In this document: piece by piece, positions 1-10,705 of the stretch
How the letters are laid out: each line of letters opens with the position of its first letter
Position numbering within the stretch: position 1 is the first letter of the stretch
NCBI GenBank assembly: GCA_903824045.1
Contig: CAIJVD010000027.1
Coordinates: 1-64,000, forward strand
Direction: 5' to 3'
From: an uncultured Chlorobiaceae bacterium
GTDB taxonomy: Bacteria; Bacteroidota; Chlorobiia; Chlorobiales; Chlorobiaceae
Length of the DNA stretch: 64,000 bases
Position numbers and translations under genes: made by a program
The notes under the pieces: model-generated
What the model was told of the DNA's origin: nothing
The model's database searches: none
Seen by the model: the letters and a program-made list of their open reading frames with translations, nothing else

Positions 1-3000
1 CCGTCAGGGTGTTGCTCTGCGTCACAGGCCCACTTGAGGTGGCAAGCAGATCACCGGTCACTGTGGTGGGGGCAGCGCCGAAAGTGAGGCCAGCAGAATT
101 CGTTGTCAGGTTGCCGCTAGTGCCGTCAAGTGTCAGACCACCAACCGCAGTCAGTACGGTTACGCCGGTGGTCAGGTTGGCCGTCAGGTCGTTCTTGTCC
201 TTGATGGTGGTCGCGCCGCCGGTCAGGGTAAGCGCTCCAACAAAGTCATTGCCGGGGTCGGACAAGGTGACACTGTTGCTCCCCGCATTGATGTTCGATG
301 TGCCGGTGACCGTCAGGGTGTTGCTCTGCGTCACAGGCCCACTTGAGGTGGCAAGCAGATCACCGGTCACTGTGGTGGGGGCAGCGCCGAAAGTGAGGCC
401 AGCAGAATTCGTTGTCAGGTTGCCGCTGGTGCCGTCAACCGTCAGACCACCAACCGCAGTCAGTACGGTTACGCCGGTGGTCAGGTTGGCCGTCAGGTCG
501 TTCTTGTCCTTGATGGTGGTCGCGCCGCCGGTCAGGGTAAGCGCTCTAACAAAGTCATTGCCGGGGTCGGACAAGGTGACACTGTTGCTCCCCGCATTGA
601 TGTTCGATGTGCCGGTGACCGTCAGGGTGTTGCTCTGCGTCACAGGCCCACTTGATGTTGCAACCAGATCCCCTACTGTGGTGGGGGCAGCGCCGAAGGT
701 GAGGCCAGCAGAGTTCGTTGTCAGGTTGCCGCTGGTGCCGTCAACCGTCAGACCACCAACCGCAGTCAGAGCGGTCACTCCGGTGGTAGAAAGCGACACA
801 TTCAGCGCGTTGGCATCTTTAAGCGACACATTACGCCAGTTCCCATTGTTGGCGTTGTCAAAAGTGACGAGCCCACCAAAGTCATTATTCGCATCGGTCA
901 GCAAGGCATCCTGATTTATTGCTGTGCTGGCAGTAAAAATAGCGGTATCACTCACCACAATGGGGCCAGCCTGTTGAACACCACCGGTAATACCGCCGAC
1001 GCCCGTAGTCACATGCAGGTTACTGGCATTAATTGCGACCGTAATAAGGTTTCTGTCTGTGAGACTGATATCTTTTCCGGATGCCGTTATGGCGCCACCA
1101 AAATCGTTGTTATCATTTGTGAGGGTGATGTTTCTGTCGATAGCACTGACGCTGGATGTACCTGTTACGGTTAGTGAACCGCTCTGTTCGACGGCACCGG
1201 TGGAGTTCGCTGCCAGATTTCCGGCTATCGTGGTGGCGGCATCACCAAAGGTGAGGCCAGCGGAGCTGGTGGTCAGGTTGCCGGTCGTGCCGTCGGCTTT
1301 CAGGGTTGTCGCGGCAGTCAAGTCGGTCGTACCGGTGGTCAGGTGCGCCGTTAGACTGTTTGCATCCTTGATGCTGGTGGTACCGCCTACTGCCGTTAAT
1401 GCGCCCCCGAAGTCGTTGGTTACATCGGCCAGGGTGACGCTGTTGCTGCCGGCTGCGATGTTCGATGTGCCGGTTACAACAAGTTTGCCGGTCTGATCTA
1501 CTGTGCCGGTGGAGGTGGCTGCCAGATTACCGGTTACCGTGGTGGCGGCATCGCCGAAGGTGAGACCGGCGGAGTGCGTGGTCAGGTTGCCGGTCGTGCC
1601 GTCTGCTTTCAGGGTGGTCACGGCAGTCAGGTCAGTTGCCCCAGTCGCCAGGTGGGCCGTCAGCGTATTGGCATCCTTGATGGCTGTTGTGCCGCCTGCT
1701 ACCGTCAGAGCGCCGCCGAAGTCGTTGGCGGTTGTATTTAGTGTAACCGAACCGGTGCCGGCATTGACGCTGGTAGTTCCGGTCACGTACAGAGCCGCAT
1801 TCTGCGTTACGGCACCGCTGGCGATGACATCCAGGTTGCCGCCAAAGGTTCCACCGGCCAGTATCAGGGCGTTGGCATCGGTGACAGCGGCGTTGTTTGT
1901 GCCGCTGTTGCTTAGCGTCACTGTACCGGTAAAGTCATTGGCCTGGGTCAGTGTGATTGGGTTCGCTCCCGCATTGAAGGTAGCAGCCCCCGCACCCGTC
2001 GCCTGAGTGACTCCGCCAGTTTCGGTAATGGCACCGTTCGAGGAAATCGTCAATGTTCCGCTGCCTACCGATGATGCGCCAAGGATGGTTGCTCTATTGT
2101 TGGTAAGTGCTACGTCATGTGCGCCGCTGTTGTTTAATGTTACCGCCCCGGTAAAACTGTTGCTTGCCGTATCCAGTGTTATTGCATTTGCGCCGCCGCT
2201 GAGGGAGGCTGTGAGGGCGACAGTAGCCGTCCCTGAATCGGTTATTGCGCCCGCCGTGGAAGTCACGCCCAGGGTTCCCGTTGCCGTCGTCGTTCCCAAA
2301 TCAATACCGCCAACGCCATCAACAAGGGTTACGTTTCTGCCACTGGCGTTGACTGTGCCGAAGTTGTTGGTAGCCGTGTTCAGCGTGATGTCTGCCGCAG
2401 GAGCGGTCAACGTCGTAACGCCCGTTACAGCCACCACCCCGGAACCGGTGATTGCGCCATCCGTTGAGGCCACGTTCAGAGTTCCCGTTGCGGTGATATT
2501 GCCCAAATCAATACCGCCCGTACCATCAACCAGAGTGACGTTGCCGCCACTGGCATTGACCGTGCCAAAATTGTTGGTGGCTGCGGTCAACGAAAAGTTG
2601 CCCGGGCCAGTGAGAGTCAGTGTGCTGCCAGCGGCACTGAAAACACCTCCCGAAAACGTCTTGCCGCTGGCTTCACTGAGCCCACTATCCGCACTCAGGG
2701 TGACAGTACGACTGCCAAGATCCACGTTGTCCGTAGCCGCAAGCGTGCCACCGCCCAGGCTGATATTGCCTGAACCTGTACCTGCCGCAGTTGCAAGAGA
2801 AAGTGTGCCAGCACTGATTGTCGTAATGCCTGTGTAGGTGTTGATGCCTGACAGCGTCAGCGTGCCATTGCCGATCTTTGTTACTCCTCCACCAGTGCCC
2901 GAAATCACACCGGCATACGATAACGGTGTCGTATTATCTCCGCCAACCGTCAACGTCGCTGAACCAAGTATTACGTTGCCTCCATTTATTCCTCCACCGG

Positions 3001-6000
3001 TCAGTGAACCGATCTGCGTATTGTAACCGGTAATATCCAGAGTAACACCCGAGGTGTTTGCCAACGACACAGCAGAGTTATTTCCGAATGCTCCGCTTGT
3101 ACCGCCAACTGAGAGAACTCCAGCCGCAAGCGTACCCTGGTTCACTGTTGTCGCACCAGTGTAGGTGTTGGGGCCAGAGAGCGTCAACGTCCCGCTGCCT
3201 GCTTTCGTCAGGCTACCCAAACCGGATAACACTCCTGAATATGCAGTTGAACTATTGTTTGCGCCAACGGTGAGAGCAACAGGCGTGGTTGCCAGATTGG
3301 AGAGGCTTAAAGTACCAGTACCAGCCAGACCTTGTGCTGTTATTGTCGTTATTCCGGAAGCTACATTGACAGCACTGTTATCGGTCAAGGTTCCACTGCC
3401 AAGCGCGGTTGTATTGCCAAGTGTCAACGTACCGGCTGAAACTGTTGTGCCTCCGCTATAGGTGTTTGCGCCAAAGAGCGTCAATGTGCCATTGCCATCC
3501 TTCGTCAGGGTGCCTGTTGTGGTACCTATAATACCGCTGGATGCAATGTTGCCAGTTCCGCCAAAGGTCACATTTTGAGTATTACCGCCGATAGTATCGC
3601 TCAACGTCAATGTGTTGCTATCAGAGTTGATGCGTGTTGGAGCACCCAGGGTAATTGCTCCGCCATAGGTATTATTACCACTGATACTACGAAGTGCTCC
3701 TGTCACTGCGCCGGTACCCGTACCTGAAAGGGTCAAAGTTTCGGCACCAATTGTTATATCCCCGGAGAGTTCCAAAGCAGCACCGGAAGTGACGCTCACT
3801 CCGCCTGCAGTAGTACCAAGCGCTGTATTGTTCGCCGCCCTGAGCACCCCAGCACTGATTGTCGTCAAGCCCGTGTAGGTGTTTGCTCCCGAGAGCGTCC
3901 AAGATCCCGTGCCCGTCTTTGTCACTGTGCCTGCACCTGTTCCGATGATACTCGCGAGACTGCTGCCTGCAGCCGTGCCGTCAAGCGTCAACCCGAATCC
4001 GGATCCGGTTATCGTACCGATATTGGAAAGAATAATATTGCCACTGCTGGCCACAATACTGCTGCCGCTGCCGAGCGTGATCAATCCACTGTAGGTTGAT
4101 GCTGTGGCGGAACTGTTGGTCAATGCTCCACCACCCGCAACACCTGTACCGTTCAGCGTCAGTGCCTCGGCAGTGCCAAGCGTAAACCCGTTCAAGTCAA
4201 GTGATGCACCACTCGCGGAGACTATGGTTCCACTGCCTGTGGTGCCCAACGGAGTATTCGTTCCGTCACCCGCAGCACCAAGCTTCAACACTCCGGTGCT
4301 GATTGTCGTCAAGCCGCTATAAGTATTCGTGCCCGACAACGTCAGCGTGCCAGTGCCGGATTTGGTCAGCGTACCGCTGCCGGAAATGGTACCGTTGTAG
4401 CTCAGTGCATCCGTGCGGTTGATTACCAGCCCTGCGTTGTCGACAATATCACCGACGACCGAGCCGGTGGTGCTGCCTGAACCGATCGACAGAGTGCCCG
4501 CACTGATTGTGGTCGCACCGCTGTAGGTATTGGTGCCGGTGAGTGTCAGCGTACCGTTACCGGATTTGGTCAGCGTACCGCCGTTGCTCGTTAGTGCTGT
4601 GGCGAGCGTTACGCTCTGACCGTTGGTATCGAGCTTGTATGATTGGCTGACGGCATTGCTAAACCGACCGGAATAGTCTGAGGTATTGCTGCTGGAGGAC
4701 TGCAGCGTGCCGCCGCCGAAGGTGATGGTTCCTGAGCTGCCGATAGCGCCGGATGACCCGAGCGCCAGCGTACCATCACTGATAGTGGTACCGCCCGTGT
4801 AGGTGTTGGCACCCGAAAGCGTCAGCGTGCCAGTGCCGGACTTGGTCAGACTGCCATTACCACCGATCGCGGTACTTGATGTCTGGGTTATATTGCCAGC
4901 AGATGCAACACCAAGCGAACTGAAACCTGAGATGTTCCCCAGTGTGAGCGTGCCGCTCGTCTGGGTGAAGGAAAGCGCCCCGGTGGAGGTGATGGTGCCA
5001 GCGGTCTGGCTGAAGCTGTTCGTCGTCGTCAAACTTCCCGCACCACCGATGCTGCCACCGGTCATCGTTAGTCCACTCAAATTCAGGCTGGTGGCGACGT
5101 TCAATGTGCCTGCGGAGAGCGCCAGGGTTACGCTGGGACTGGTGCCGCTCATCGAAATAGTGTCAACAAACACCGGGCCAGCCTCGGCGGTGCCGCCCAG
5201 CGTGTTGTTGAAGCTCACCGTGGTGCCCGAAGGAATCACCACGGTGGCGACGTTGGACTTGTCCGGTACCGCGCCGCCATCCCATTTGGTCGAATCGAGC
5301 CAGTTACCGGTTGCACCTCCAGTCCATGTTACCGAATTTAAACGGGTGATTTCACCGGTCAGTCCGGTCGGTTGAGTCAGCGTGTAGTTTGAAATTGCGG
5401 TGCCGCTCAGGCTGTCGTTTGCCGTGACCGATAAACCGGTGCCGACATTTTTTGAAGAAAAGGTGCCCGCCTGAGTCAGGGTGACATCTTCACCGGAAAC
5501 CACACCCACAAGCGTGCCGGCCGAAAGAGTTGCCGTGGTGTTGCCGTTGTACGTCTTGTCCGCAACCGTCGTATTGGTTACTGTCAGGGCTGCCTTGTTG
5601 ATGGTAATCGTGCCGGACCCGGCAGCGGTGGTGTAGTTGGCGTTTATGGAGGCCAGCGTATCCATGCTGGTAATGTTCCGTGTTCCATTATCTTTGCTCG
5701 CCAGGGTTGCCGTGCCGGTGAAGCCAACAGAATCGCTTCCTATTTTGTTGGTAACGGTGAAGGTCGTCCCCGATGTTGTGGCATTGCCGTCATAGGTTTT
5801 GATGCCAGCGAGCGCGACGGTCTTGGGGGTGATCGTCGCCGCAGTCATGAGGGATGTTGTGCTCAGACTGTAATCGGTGACTGCTGAGGTATTGCCACCG
5901 GTGATGCCCGAGATTGCGAGGCCACTCACCGTCACATTGGCTGCAGTCAAAACATCCGCGTGGTCGTAGGCTCTGCTGGTGTAGGTCAAGGTTGCCGCCG

Positions 6001-9000
6001 TGTCGCCAGTGACCAGTCCGCTGTAGCCCGGCGTCAGCGGAGTGCTGGTGCCGCCGTCGTAGACCTTGGCGGTGCCGCTGGCCAGCGTTGGAGTTAGCGT
6101 GGCGGCGGTGATGTCTATGTGGTTGGTCGATGCGTTGTAACTGGCTGGAATCTGGTAATTGCTGGCCAGGCCACCGCTGCTGCCAGTGTCATTCGTCAGG
6201 GTAATGGCGCTGACGTACTTGTTGGTTGCTGCCACATGTGCACTGCTTGCCGAAGCGACACTGTAGCCGACAGTCTCGCTGCCGACGAAGCCGCCCAGGG
6301 TCAGCGAGCCTACCATGTTAGAGGTGCCGTCGTAGGTCTTGCTTCCGGTGACCGTCAGCGTCGCCTTGTTGATCGTCACAGCATTGTTGGCACTGGCGGC
6401 GGTGAGCTCGGGAAGCGTGTAGTTGCTGGTAACACCGCCATTAGTGCCGGCACTGAGAGTAATGGCGTTAATGTAATTGTTGGCGCCAAAGTCCTTGCTA
6501 CTGGCGGTAGCGCCGCTGTAGGTAAGTGTCTCAGTGCCAGCCAGATTACCCAGGTTCACACTGCTGAGATCGACGGTGCCGTTGTAGGTCTTGCTGGCCG
6601 ATAGCGTGAGGGGGCGTGGCGTGATCGACAGCGTGCCGGGGCTGTAGGTAATTGCATAATTTGCCGCGCTGCCCGTTGTAAAGGCTTGTGAACTCGGTGT
6701 CAGCGAAGGCGTCGATCCGGCGGCTGTAGTGCTCGTCGCCGCTGAGGTGACAGTTGCCATACCTAAAGCATCGCCCGATCCAAGGGTGCCGGTGAGGGTT
6801 ACAGCACCCGTCGTCGGGTTTGCACTGCCGTAGGTACGTGACTGGTTATTTGCAGTAACGGTTATAGCGTTCGTCGTAATGGAAGCACTGGCCGGACTCT
6901 GCATAGTCAAGCTGTAATTGCCAGCCTGAGCCCCCGTCAGGGAAAGGCCGCTGAAGCTTACTGTTGTTGCGCCAACATTCGGGCTGTTATACGTACCGAC
7001 CGATGTGCCGGTTAAACTCACCTGGTCTCCGGTATAGGGTATGCCGTCTGCCGTAGTACCGGTGCCTGTCGCCTCAGCGGATTGCAATGCGGCGGCGCCG
7101 CTCACTACGGCTGCTGCAGTGCCGTCATAGGCTCTGCTGGCTGGCACTGTCAGACCGCTTTGTGTCAGCGCTTTCGGTGTAATTGTACTGGTAGAGTTAC
7201 CTACATAGGTAAAGGTATAATTCGTTGGAACGCTGACTGTGGCGCCAGTAAAGCTTACCGTCTTGTTGGAGGTTCCAGCATTCTTGTCAGTATATGCCAG
7301 CGTAATACCTGTTACCGTATCACCACTCACGCCAAGCAGGTTTGAAAGAGTAGTGAGATCACCCGCTATAGCGGTATAACTCGTGCCGCCATCATAGATT
7401 TTGGTCAACGCAGGCGCCGTCAGGGTCACCGGCTTGGCCGTGATCTTTCCGGTTAATCCGGTTGGCTGGGTCAGCGAGTAATTACCGGCTGCTGTGCCGG
7501 TTAAGGTATCCGCAGCCGTCACGGCAATGCTATTAGCTGCGTCCTTTGAAGCGAAGGTACCCCCTTGTGTCAGCGTTACATTCGAAGTATCGCCATCAAG
7601 CACCCCAGATAGCGAACCTCCCGTCAGGGTTGCTGTGGTGTTGCCGTTATAGACTTTGTCGCTGAACGCTGTGCCGGTTACGGTAAGGGCTTTCGGGGTT
7701 ACTGTCAGCGTACCGGGAATATATTTGACGAAGTAGTTGGAGTCGGAGAAAGTTCCACCGGAAACAGTAATTGCATAACCACCGCTCAGGACGGGTGAGG
7801 TTATAAGGGCTGCGGTAGTTTCCGTTGGAGCAGTGCTAAAGGTACCTGTTCCACCACCAGTAACGCTGTAAGAGAGAGTCGGAAGAACCCCTGCGCCATA
7901 AACCATGCTGGCGCTGTTTGCGCTGACCCTGACCAATTGGGCGAGCGCCTGAAGCTTGGGACTGTCTGTTCCAGTGGAAAACCACGTGTTGTTGAAGTCA
8001 AACCCGGTAAAATTACTCTCAGCATTCATCTGGGCATGGGTCAACCCTGTAACTGCAGCAGCTCCCCAAGCCGACCCGTATCCCGCCAATCCCGGAGTTG
8101 ACTCATTATCCCAATATAAATTTATAGTAGGCCCTGCAACCGCTCCGACAAACCCACCGATCCAGCCGTCTCTCCCAGCTGTGACATTTCCGCTGGCATA
8201 ACAAGATTTGATTGCATAAGGCGCAGTACCATTTCTGGGTGGGGTATATGAAAACATCCCAACGAATCCACCAACAGCCGCGGTGTTGATTCCGCCAACC
8301 ACGTTGCTGCCAATCACGTTGCCGGTAGCATAAGAATCACTGATTACCCCGATGCTAAAACCTGCGAGACCACCAATATATCCACTATTGTTTTGGCCTG
8401 TTACATTACCACTAGCGTAACTCTTGCTAATCGTGCCTCCATCTCCTAAGTAGGCAACAAGTCCACCGGTACCTTGATCTGCAGTTAAACCGCCCATTAC
8501 TGAGCCTGTGGCATAGCTATTAATCATACTTCCTGAGAAGCTCCCTACCAAACCACCAGCCCCATTGGTGTCGCCAGTGACACTCAATGTTGAGTAAACG
8601 TTGCTGACTATACTAAGGCTGCCCGTAGATCCAGTTAACGCACCAATATATCTGGAACCAGCCGCACTGACGCTGCCCCCGACAAGTCCAAAATCACGAA
8701 AAGTGGAGTAGCCCACCCATGAAAATAGACCGACGTCAGGATTACCTGATACACCATTTAACGTATTGATTACAACATTACTTATGGTATGACCAAGGCC
8801 TGCAAAAATACCCGAATAACCGCCATTAATTGGTGTAAATGGAGTGCTGGTAAGGTCGACATTGGCGCCAAGAGCATAGTTGGCGTTGACGTTATTATTT
8901 ATCCCCATCAACCCGGTTCGGTCGGTGATGGTGGTATAGGACATTTGAGTCCCATTATTCCCTTCTTTTGTATAAAGTTGGGCGCCGCTACCCAACAAAT

Positions 9001-10705
9001 CAACAGAAGTGCCAAGACCAAGATTGTAGTTATATGGATGCGTTGTTTGATAAGCTTCGGCCTGCCCATAAATCAGACTCAACACTCCGCCGCCTGTAAT
9101 CGACACATTGGCGTTGAAGTTAATATTGTGCCAAGCGTTGAGGGTCAGCAGATATCCGCTTGCCCATGTCACTGGTGTATTGATATTGATATCCCCATTG
9201 CCACTGCCGGCTGTTCCGGAGTTGGTCGTCGTGATGATGACGTTTCCTGTACTCAACGCGGTTTGCAGGGTAGTGACATTAACCGTCGAGGTTGCGGACG
9301 ATGAAGTGGGCGTGTATGTCCCACTGGCATTGGCATAGTTTGCATCCGAGGAGGATGAAATCGTCACATCGGCTGGATCGAGCAGCCAGTTGCCGCTATT
9401 GCCGTTGGTTGATAGGGTGCTGACACGGACGCTGTCGCCAATGTTCAGCGTGTGCCCCGAGGTTTCGATCTTGCCGCCGTCGCCCGATTCGCTGCCGCCC
9501 TTGGCGAGAATCTCACCATTAACGCGGGTCACGCTGCCGTTATTGGTGACATCAGACCACAACACCGCCGTACCACCGTTACCGCTTTGGGTCGCCGAGA
9601 CATCAATCTTCGCGCCCCGCTCCATCGTCACCGTGGTGGCCTGGTGCAGGGCGCCGCTCCCCTGCCAACCGCCGCCAACCAGCACCGTGCCGCCGCCGGT
9701 TGCGCCTGAGGCATCGAGCGTGCTGCCGCTTGCGAGAGTGATCTGGTCGCCGGCCAGGGTGATTGCGCCGCCTTTAACCCCTGATACATCCAGCGTGCCG
9801 CTGTTGGTCACGCTGTTCCCTTCAATAACGATCTCGCCGTTGCGCTCAACCATGCTGCCGGCGCGGACGGTGCCGCTGTTGTTCACCACCGTGGCAAGCA
9901 GGGCATCTGCCGCGCTGGCAGTCATAACCACCGTGCCACCATCAGCCTCGATGACTCCGCTGTTGCTGACCTGCGCCTGATAGGCCGCTTTATCAACCGT
10001 GATGGCCATCAAGCCGTTGGGGTCAAAGCCAAGGGTAATTGCCTCACCCGCTCCAAGTCCTGTTGAGCCTTTGGTGGTAACGATGGTACCGCTGTTTTCT
10101 ACCGAGTTGCCGAGCAGTGCCACGAATCCACCGGTCAGGCTCCCCTGGTTGACGACGGAACCTGCCGTACCCTCTTTTAAGAACGAATATTTCTCAGCAA
10201 GGAAGTCGCTGTCCTTGATGTTGAGGGTGGACGCAACCAGAGCACCAACATTAACGCTGGCTCCAGGTGCAAAAAGCACGCCGGAGGGGTTGACGAGAAA
10301 AACCTTGCCGTTGGAGGTGAGCGAGCCGAAGATCTGAGATGGGTTGTTGCCGACAACGCGGTTGAGAGCTGCGGAGTTGACGCCGGGCTGGTTGAAACGC
10401 ACCGATGCCGCCGAGCCAATATCAAACCCCTGCCAGTTGGCAATCATCTTCTGGGTGGACTGGTTGACCGTCATCTGGGTCCCGCTGGTGACTACGCTGG
10501 CGCTGCCGGAGGTTACCTGCCCTCCGGTCGGGAGGGCTCCGGAGTCAAGCGCATAAGCCGGCCCGCCTGAAGCAAGCATGGCTGCAAGCACTGCAATACT
10601 TTTGAGCGGTGAAGAAGGTACTTTTCCATTCCCTTTGACCTTTTCAGAGACGACGATCCACCGCTCTTTGGTTTTGGACCAGATGAGGTTGTATATCCTA
10701 TTCAT
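1..10705 (-). CDS. Giant filamentous-hemagglutinin-family exoprotein (TpsA-like adhesin), C-terminus outside window
   Basis: One minus-strand frame stays open from the ATG at 10705 to the window edge (at least 3,568 codons); the phase is the same at the start, in the middle (around 5160) and at base 1. Residues 1-28 resemble an extended signal peptide (MNRIYNLIWS, then a K/E-rich stretch). A hydrophobic core follows, with a likely cleavage after AYA (about residue 52). Residues about 55-320 look like the two-partner-secretion hemagglutination domain (QGFDIGSAASVRFNQP; VNPSGVLFAPGA). Then come GLUG-type repeats (NSYATGSV, GGLVG; about 8100-8850), MBG/YDG repeats (ITPKALTVTG, KTYDGT; about 5350-7750), autotransporter-type repeats (GTLTLSGANTYTG, TTISAGTL; about 2850-5150) and long 103-residue repeats. 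Function inferred from family: a secreted beta-helical surface adhesin exported by a TpsB-type porin, which is not in the window. No convincing Shine-Dalgarno lies before the start; a C10 run abuts it. Confidence 0.93.
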   Translation of the reverse strand, partial: MNRIYNLIWSKTKERWIVVSEKVKGNGKVPSSPLKSIAVLAAMLASGGPAYALDSGALPTGGQVTSGSASVVTSGTQMTVNQSTQKMIANWQGFDIGSAASVRFNQPGVNSAALNRVVGNNPSQIFGSLTSNGKVFLVNPSGVLFAPGASVNVGALVASTLNIKDSDFLAEKYSFLKEGTAGSVVNQGSLTGGFVALLGNSVENSGTIVTTKGSTGLGAGEAITLGFDPNGLMAITVDKAAYQAQVSNSGVIEADGGTVVMTASAADALLATVVNNSGTVRAGSMVERNGEIVIEGNSVTNSGTLDVSGVKGGAITLAGDQITLASGSTLDASGATGGGTVLVGGGWQGSGALHQATTVTMERGAKIDVSATQSGNGGTAVLWSDVTNNGSVTRVNGEILAKGGSESGDGGKIETSGHTLNIGDSVRVSTLSTNGNSGNWLLDPADVTISSSSDANYANASGTYTPTSSSATSTVNVTTLQTALSTGNVIITTTNSGTAGSGNGDININTPVTWASGYLLTLNAWHNINFNANVSITGGGVLSLIYGQAEAYQTTHPYNYNLGLGTSVDLLGSGAQLYTKEGNNGTQMSYTTITDRTGLMGINNNVNANYALGANVDLTSTPFTPINGGYSGIFAGLGHTISNVVINTLNGVSGNPDVGLFSWVGYSTFRDFGLVGGSVSAAGSRYIGALTGSTGSLSIVSNVYSTLSVTGDTNGAGGLVGSFSGSMINSYATGSVMGGLTADQGTGGLVAYLGDGGTISKSYASGNVTGQNNSGYIGGLAGFSIGVISDSYATGNVIGSNVVGGINTAAVGGFVGMFSYTPPRNGTAPYAIKSCYASGNVTAGRDGWIGGFVGAVAGPTINLYWDNESTPGLAGYGSAWGAAAVTGLTHAQMNAESNFTGFDFNNTWFSTGTDSPKLQALAQLVRVSANSASMVYGAGVLPTLSYSVTGGGTGTFSTAPTETTAALITSPVLSGGYAITVSGGTFSDSNYFVKYIPGTLTVTPKALTVTGTAFSDKVYNGNTTATLTGGSLSGVLDGDTSNVTLTQGGTFASKDAANSIAVTAADTLTGTAAGNYSLTQPTGLTGKITAKPVTLTAPALTKIYDGGTSYTAIAGDLTTLSNLLGVSGDTVTGITLAYTDKNAGTSNKTVSFTGATVSVPTNYTFTYVGNSTSTITPKALTQSGLTVPASRAYDGTAAAVVSGAAALQSAEATGTGTTADGIPYTGDQVSLTGTSVGTYNSPNVGATTVSFSGLSLTGAQAGNYSLTMQSPASASITTNAITVTANNQSRTYGSANPTTGAVTLTGTLGSGDALGMATVTSAATSTTAAGSTPSLTPSSQAFTTGSAANYAITYSPGTLSITPRPLTLSASKTYNGTVDLSSVNLGNLAGTETLTYSGATASSKDFGANNYINAITLSAGTNGGVTSNYTLPELTAASANNAVTINKATLTVTGSKTYDGTSNMVGSLTLGGFVGSETVGYSVASASSAHVAATNKYVSAITLTNDTGSSGGLASNYQIPASYNASTNHIDITAATLTPTLASGTAKVYDGGTSTPLTPGYSGLVTGDTAATLTYTSRAYDHADVLTAANVTVSGLAISGITGGNTSAVTDYSLSTTSLMTAATITPKTVALAGIKTYDGNATTSGTTFTVTNKIGSDSVGFTGTATLASKDNGTRNITSMDTLASINANYTTAAGSGTITINKAALTVTNTTVADKTYNGNTTATLSAGTLVGVVSGEDVTLTQAGTFSSKNVGTGLSVTANDSLSGTAISNYTLTQPTGLTGEITRLNSVTWTGGATGNWLDSTKWDGGAVPDKSNVATVVIPSGTTVSFNNTLGGTAEAGPVFVDTISMSGTSPSVTLALSAGTLNVATSLNLSGLTMTGGSIGGAGSLTTTNSFSQTAGTITSTGALSFTQTSGTLTLGNISGFSSLGVASAGNITQTSSTAIGGNGSLTKSGTGTLTLSGANTYTGGTTISDGTLALGSSGAIGSSGTITFGGGTLQSSSSNTSDYSGRFSNAVSQSYKLDTNGQSVTLATALTSNGGTLTKSGNGTLTLTGTNTYSGATTISAGTLSIGSGSTTGSVVGDIVDNAGLVINRTDALSYNGTISGSGTLTKSGTGTLTLSGTNTYSGLTTISTGVLKLGAAGDGTNTPLGTTGSGTIVSASGASLDLNGFTLGTAEALTLNGTGVAGGGALTNSSATASTYSGLITLGSGSSIVASSGNIILSNIGTITGSGFGLTLDGTAAGSSLASIIGTGAGTVTKTGTGSWTLSGANTYTGLTTISAGVLRAANNTALGTTAGGVSVTSGAALELSGDITIGAETLTLSGTGTGAVTGALRSISGNNTYGGAITLGAPTRINSDSNTLTLSDTIGGNTQNVTFGGTGNIASSGIIGTTTGTLTKDGNGTLTLFGANTYSGGTTVSAGTLTLGNTTALGSGTLTDNSAVNVASGITTITAQGLAGTGTLSLSNLATTPVALTVGANNSSTAYSGVLSGLGSLTKAGSGTLTLSGPNTYTGATTVNQGTLAAGVLSVGGTSGAFGNNSAVSLANTSGVTLDITGYNTQIGSLTGGGINGGNVILGSATLTVGGDNTTPLSYAGVISGTGGGVTKIGNGTLTLSGINTYTGITTISAGTLSLATAAGTGSGNISLGGGTLAATDNVDLGSRTVTLSADSGLSEASGKTFSGGVFSAAGSTLTLTGPGNFSLTAATNNFGTVNASGGNVTLVDGTGGIDLGNITATGTLNVASTDGAITGSGVVAVTGVTTLTAPAADITLNTATNNFGTVNASGRNVTLVDGVGGIDLGTTTATGTLGVTSTAGAITDSGTATVALTASLSGGANAITLDTASNSFTGAVTLNNSGAHDVALTNNRATILGASSVGSGTLTISSNGAITETGGVTQATGAGAATFNAGANPITLTQANDFTGTVTLSNSGTNNAAVTDANALILAGGTFGGNLDVIASGAVTQNAALYVTGTTSVNAGTGSVTLNTTANDFGGALTVAGGTTAIKDANTLTAHLATGATDLTAVTTLKADGTTGNLTTHSAGLTFGDAATTVTGNLAATSTGTVDQTGKLVVTGTSNIAAGSNSVTLADVTNDFGGALTAVGGTTSIKDANSLTAHLTTGTTDLTAATTLKADGTTGNLTTSSAGLTFGDAATTIAGNLAANSTGAVEQSGSLTVTGTSSVSAIDRNITLTNDNNDFGGAITASGKDISLTDRNLITVAINASNLHVTTGVGGITGGVQQAGPIVVSDTAIFTASTAINQDALLTDANNDFGGLVTFDNANNGNWRNVSLKDANALNVSLSTTGVTALTAVGGLTVDGTSGNLTTNSAGLTFGAAPTTVGDLVATSSGPVTQSNTLTVTGTSNINAGSNSVTLSDPGNDFVRALTLTGGATTIKDKNDLTANLTTGVTVLTAVGGLTVDGTSGNLTTNSAGLTFGAAPTTVTGDLLATSSGPVTQSNTLTVTGTSNINAGSNSVTLSDPGNDFVGALTLTGGATTIKDKNDLTANLTTGVTVLTAVGGLTLDGTSGNLTTNSAGLTFGAAPTTVTGDLLATSSGPVTQSNTLT
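2..1780 (-). repeat. Tandem 309-bp (103-codon) repeats inside the adhesin gene
   Basis: Units starting at 2 and 311 are nearly identical (only a handful of substitutions over 309 bp). The unit at 620 is similar for about 150 bp with one codon deleted, and then diverges. More diverged copies with about the same period are visible around 1160, 1470 and 1780. The period is a multiple of three, so copy-number change would keep the frame. Units encode beta-helix-type sequence with motifs such as GDLLATSSGPVTQSN and GNLTTNSAGLTFG. The array probably continues left of the window. Confidence 0.9.

Noticed and set aside
1-1780. Possible CRISPR array because of regular repeats
   Set aside because: Units are 309 bp, nearly identical throughout, and in frame with a protein; there are no short repeats separated by unique spacers and no cas genes.
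9-5375. Series of plus-strand Val/Pro-rich open frames (also around 9390-10556)
   Set aside because: All lie in the same plus frame antisense to the giant adhesin, and their low-complexity Val/Pro/Ala content is what the antisense of Thr/Gly/Asn/Ser-rich beta-repeat codons gives. The minus frame has a signal peptide and recognisable domains.
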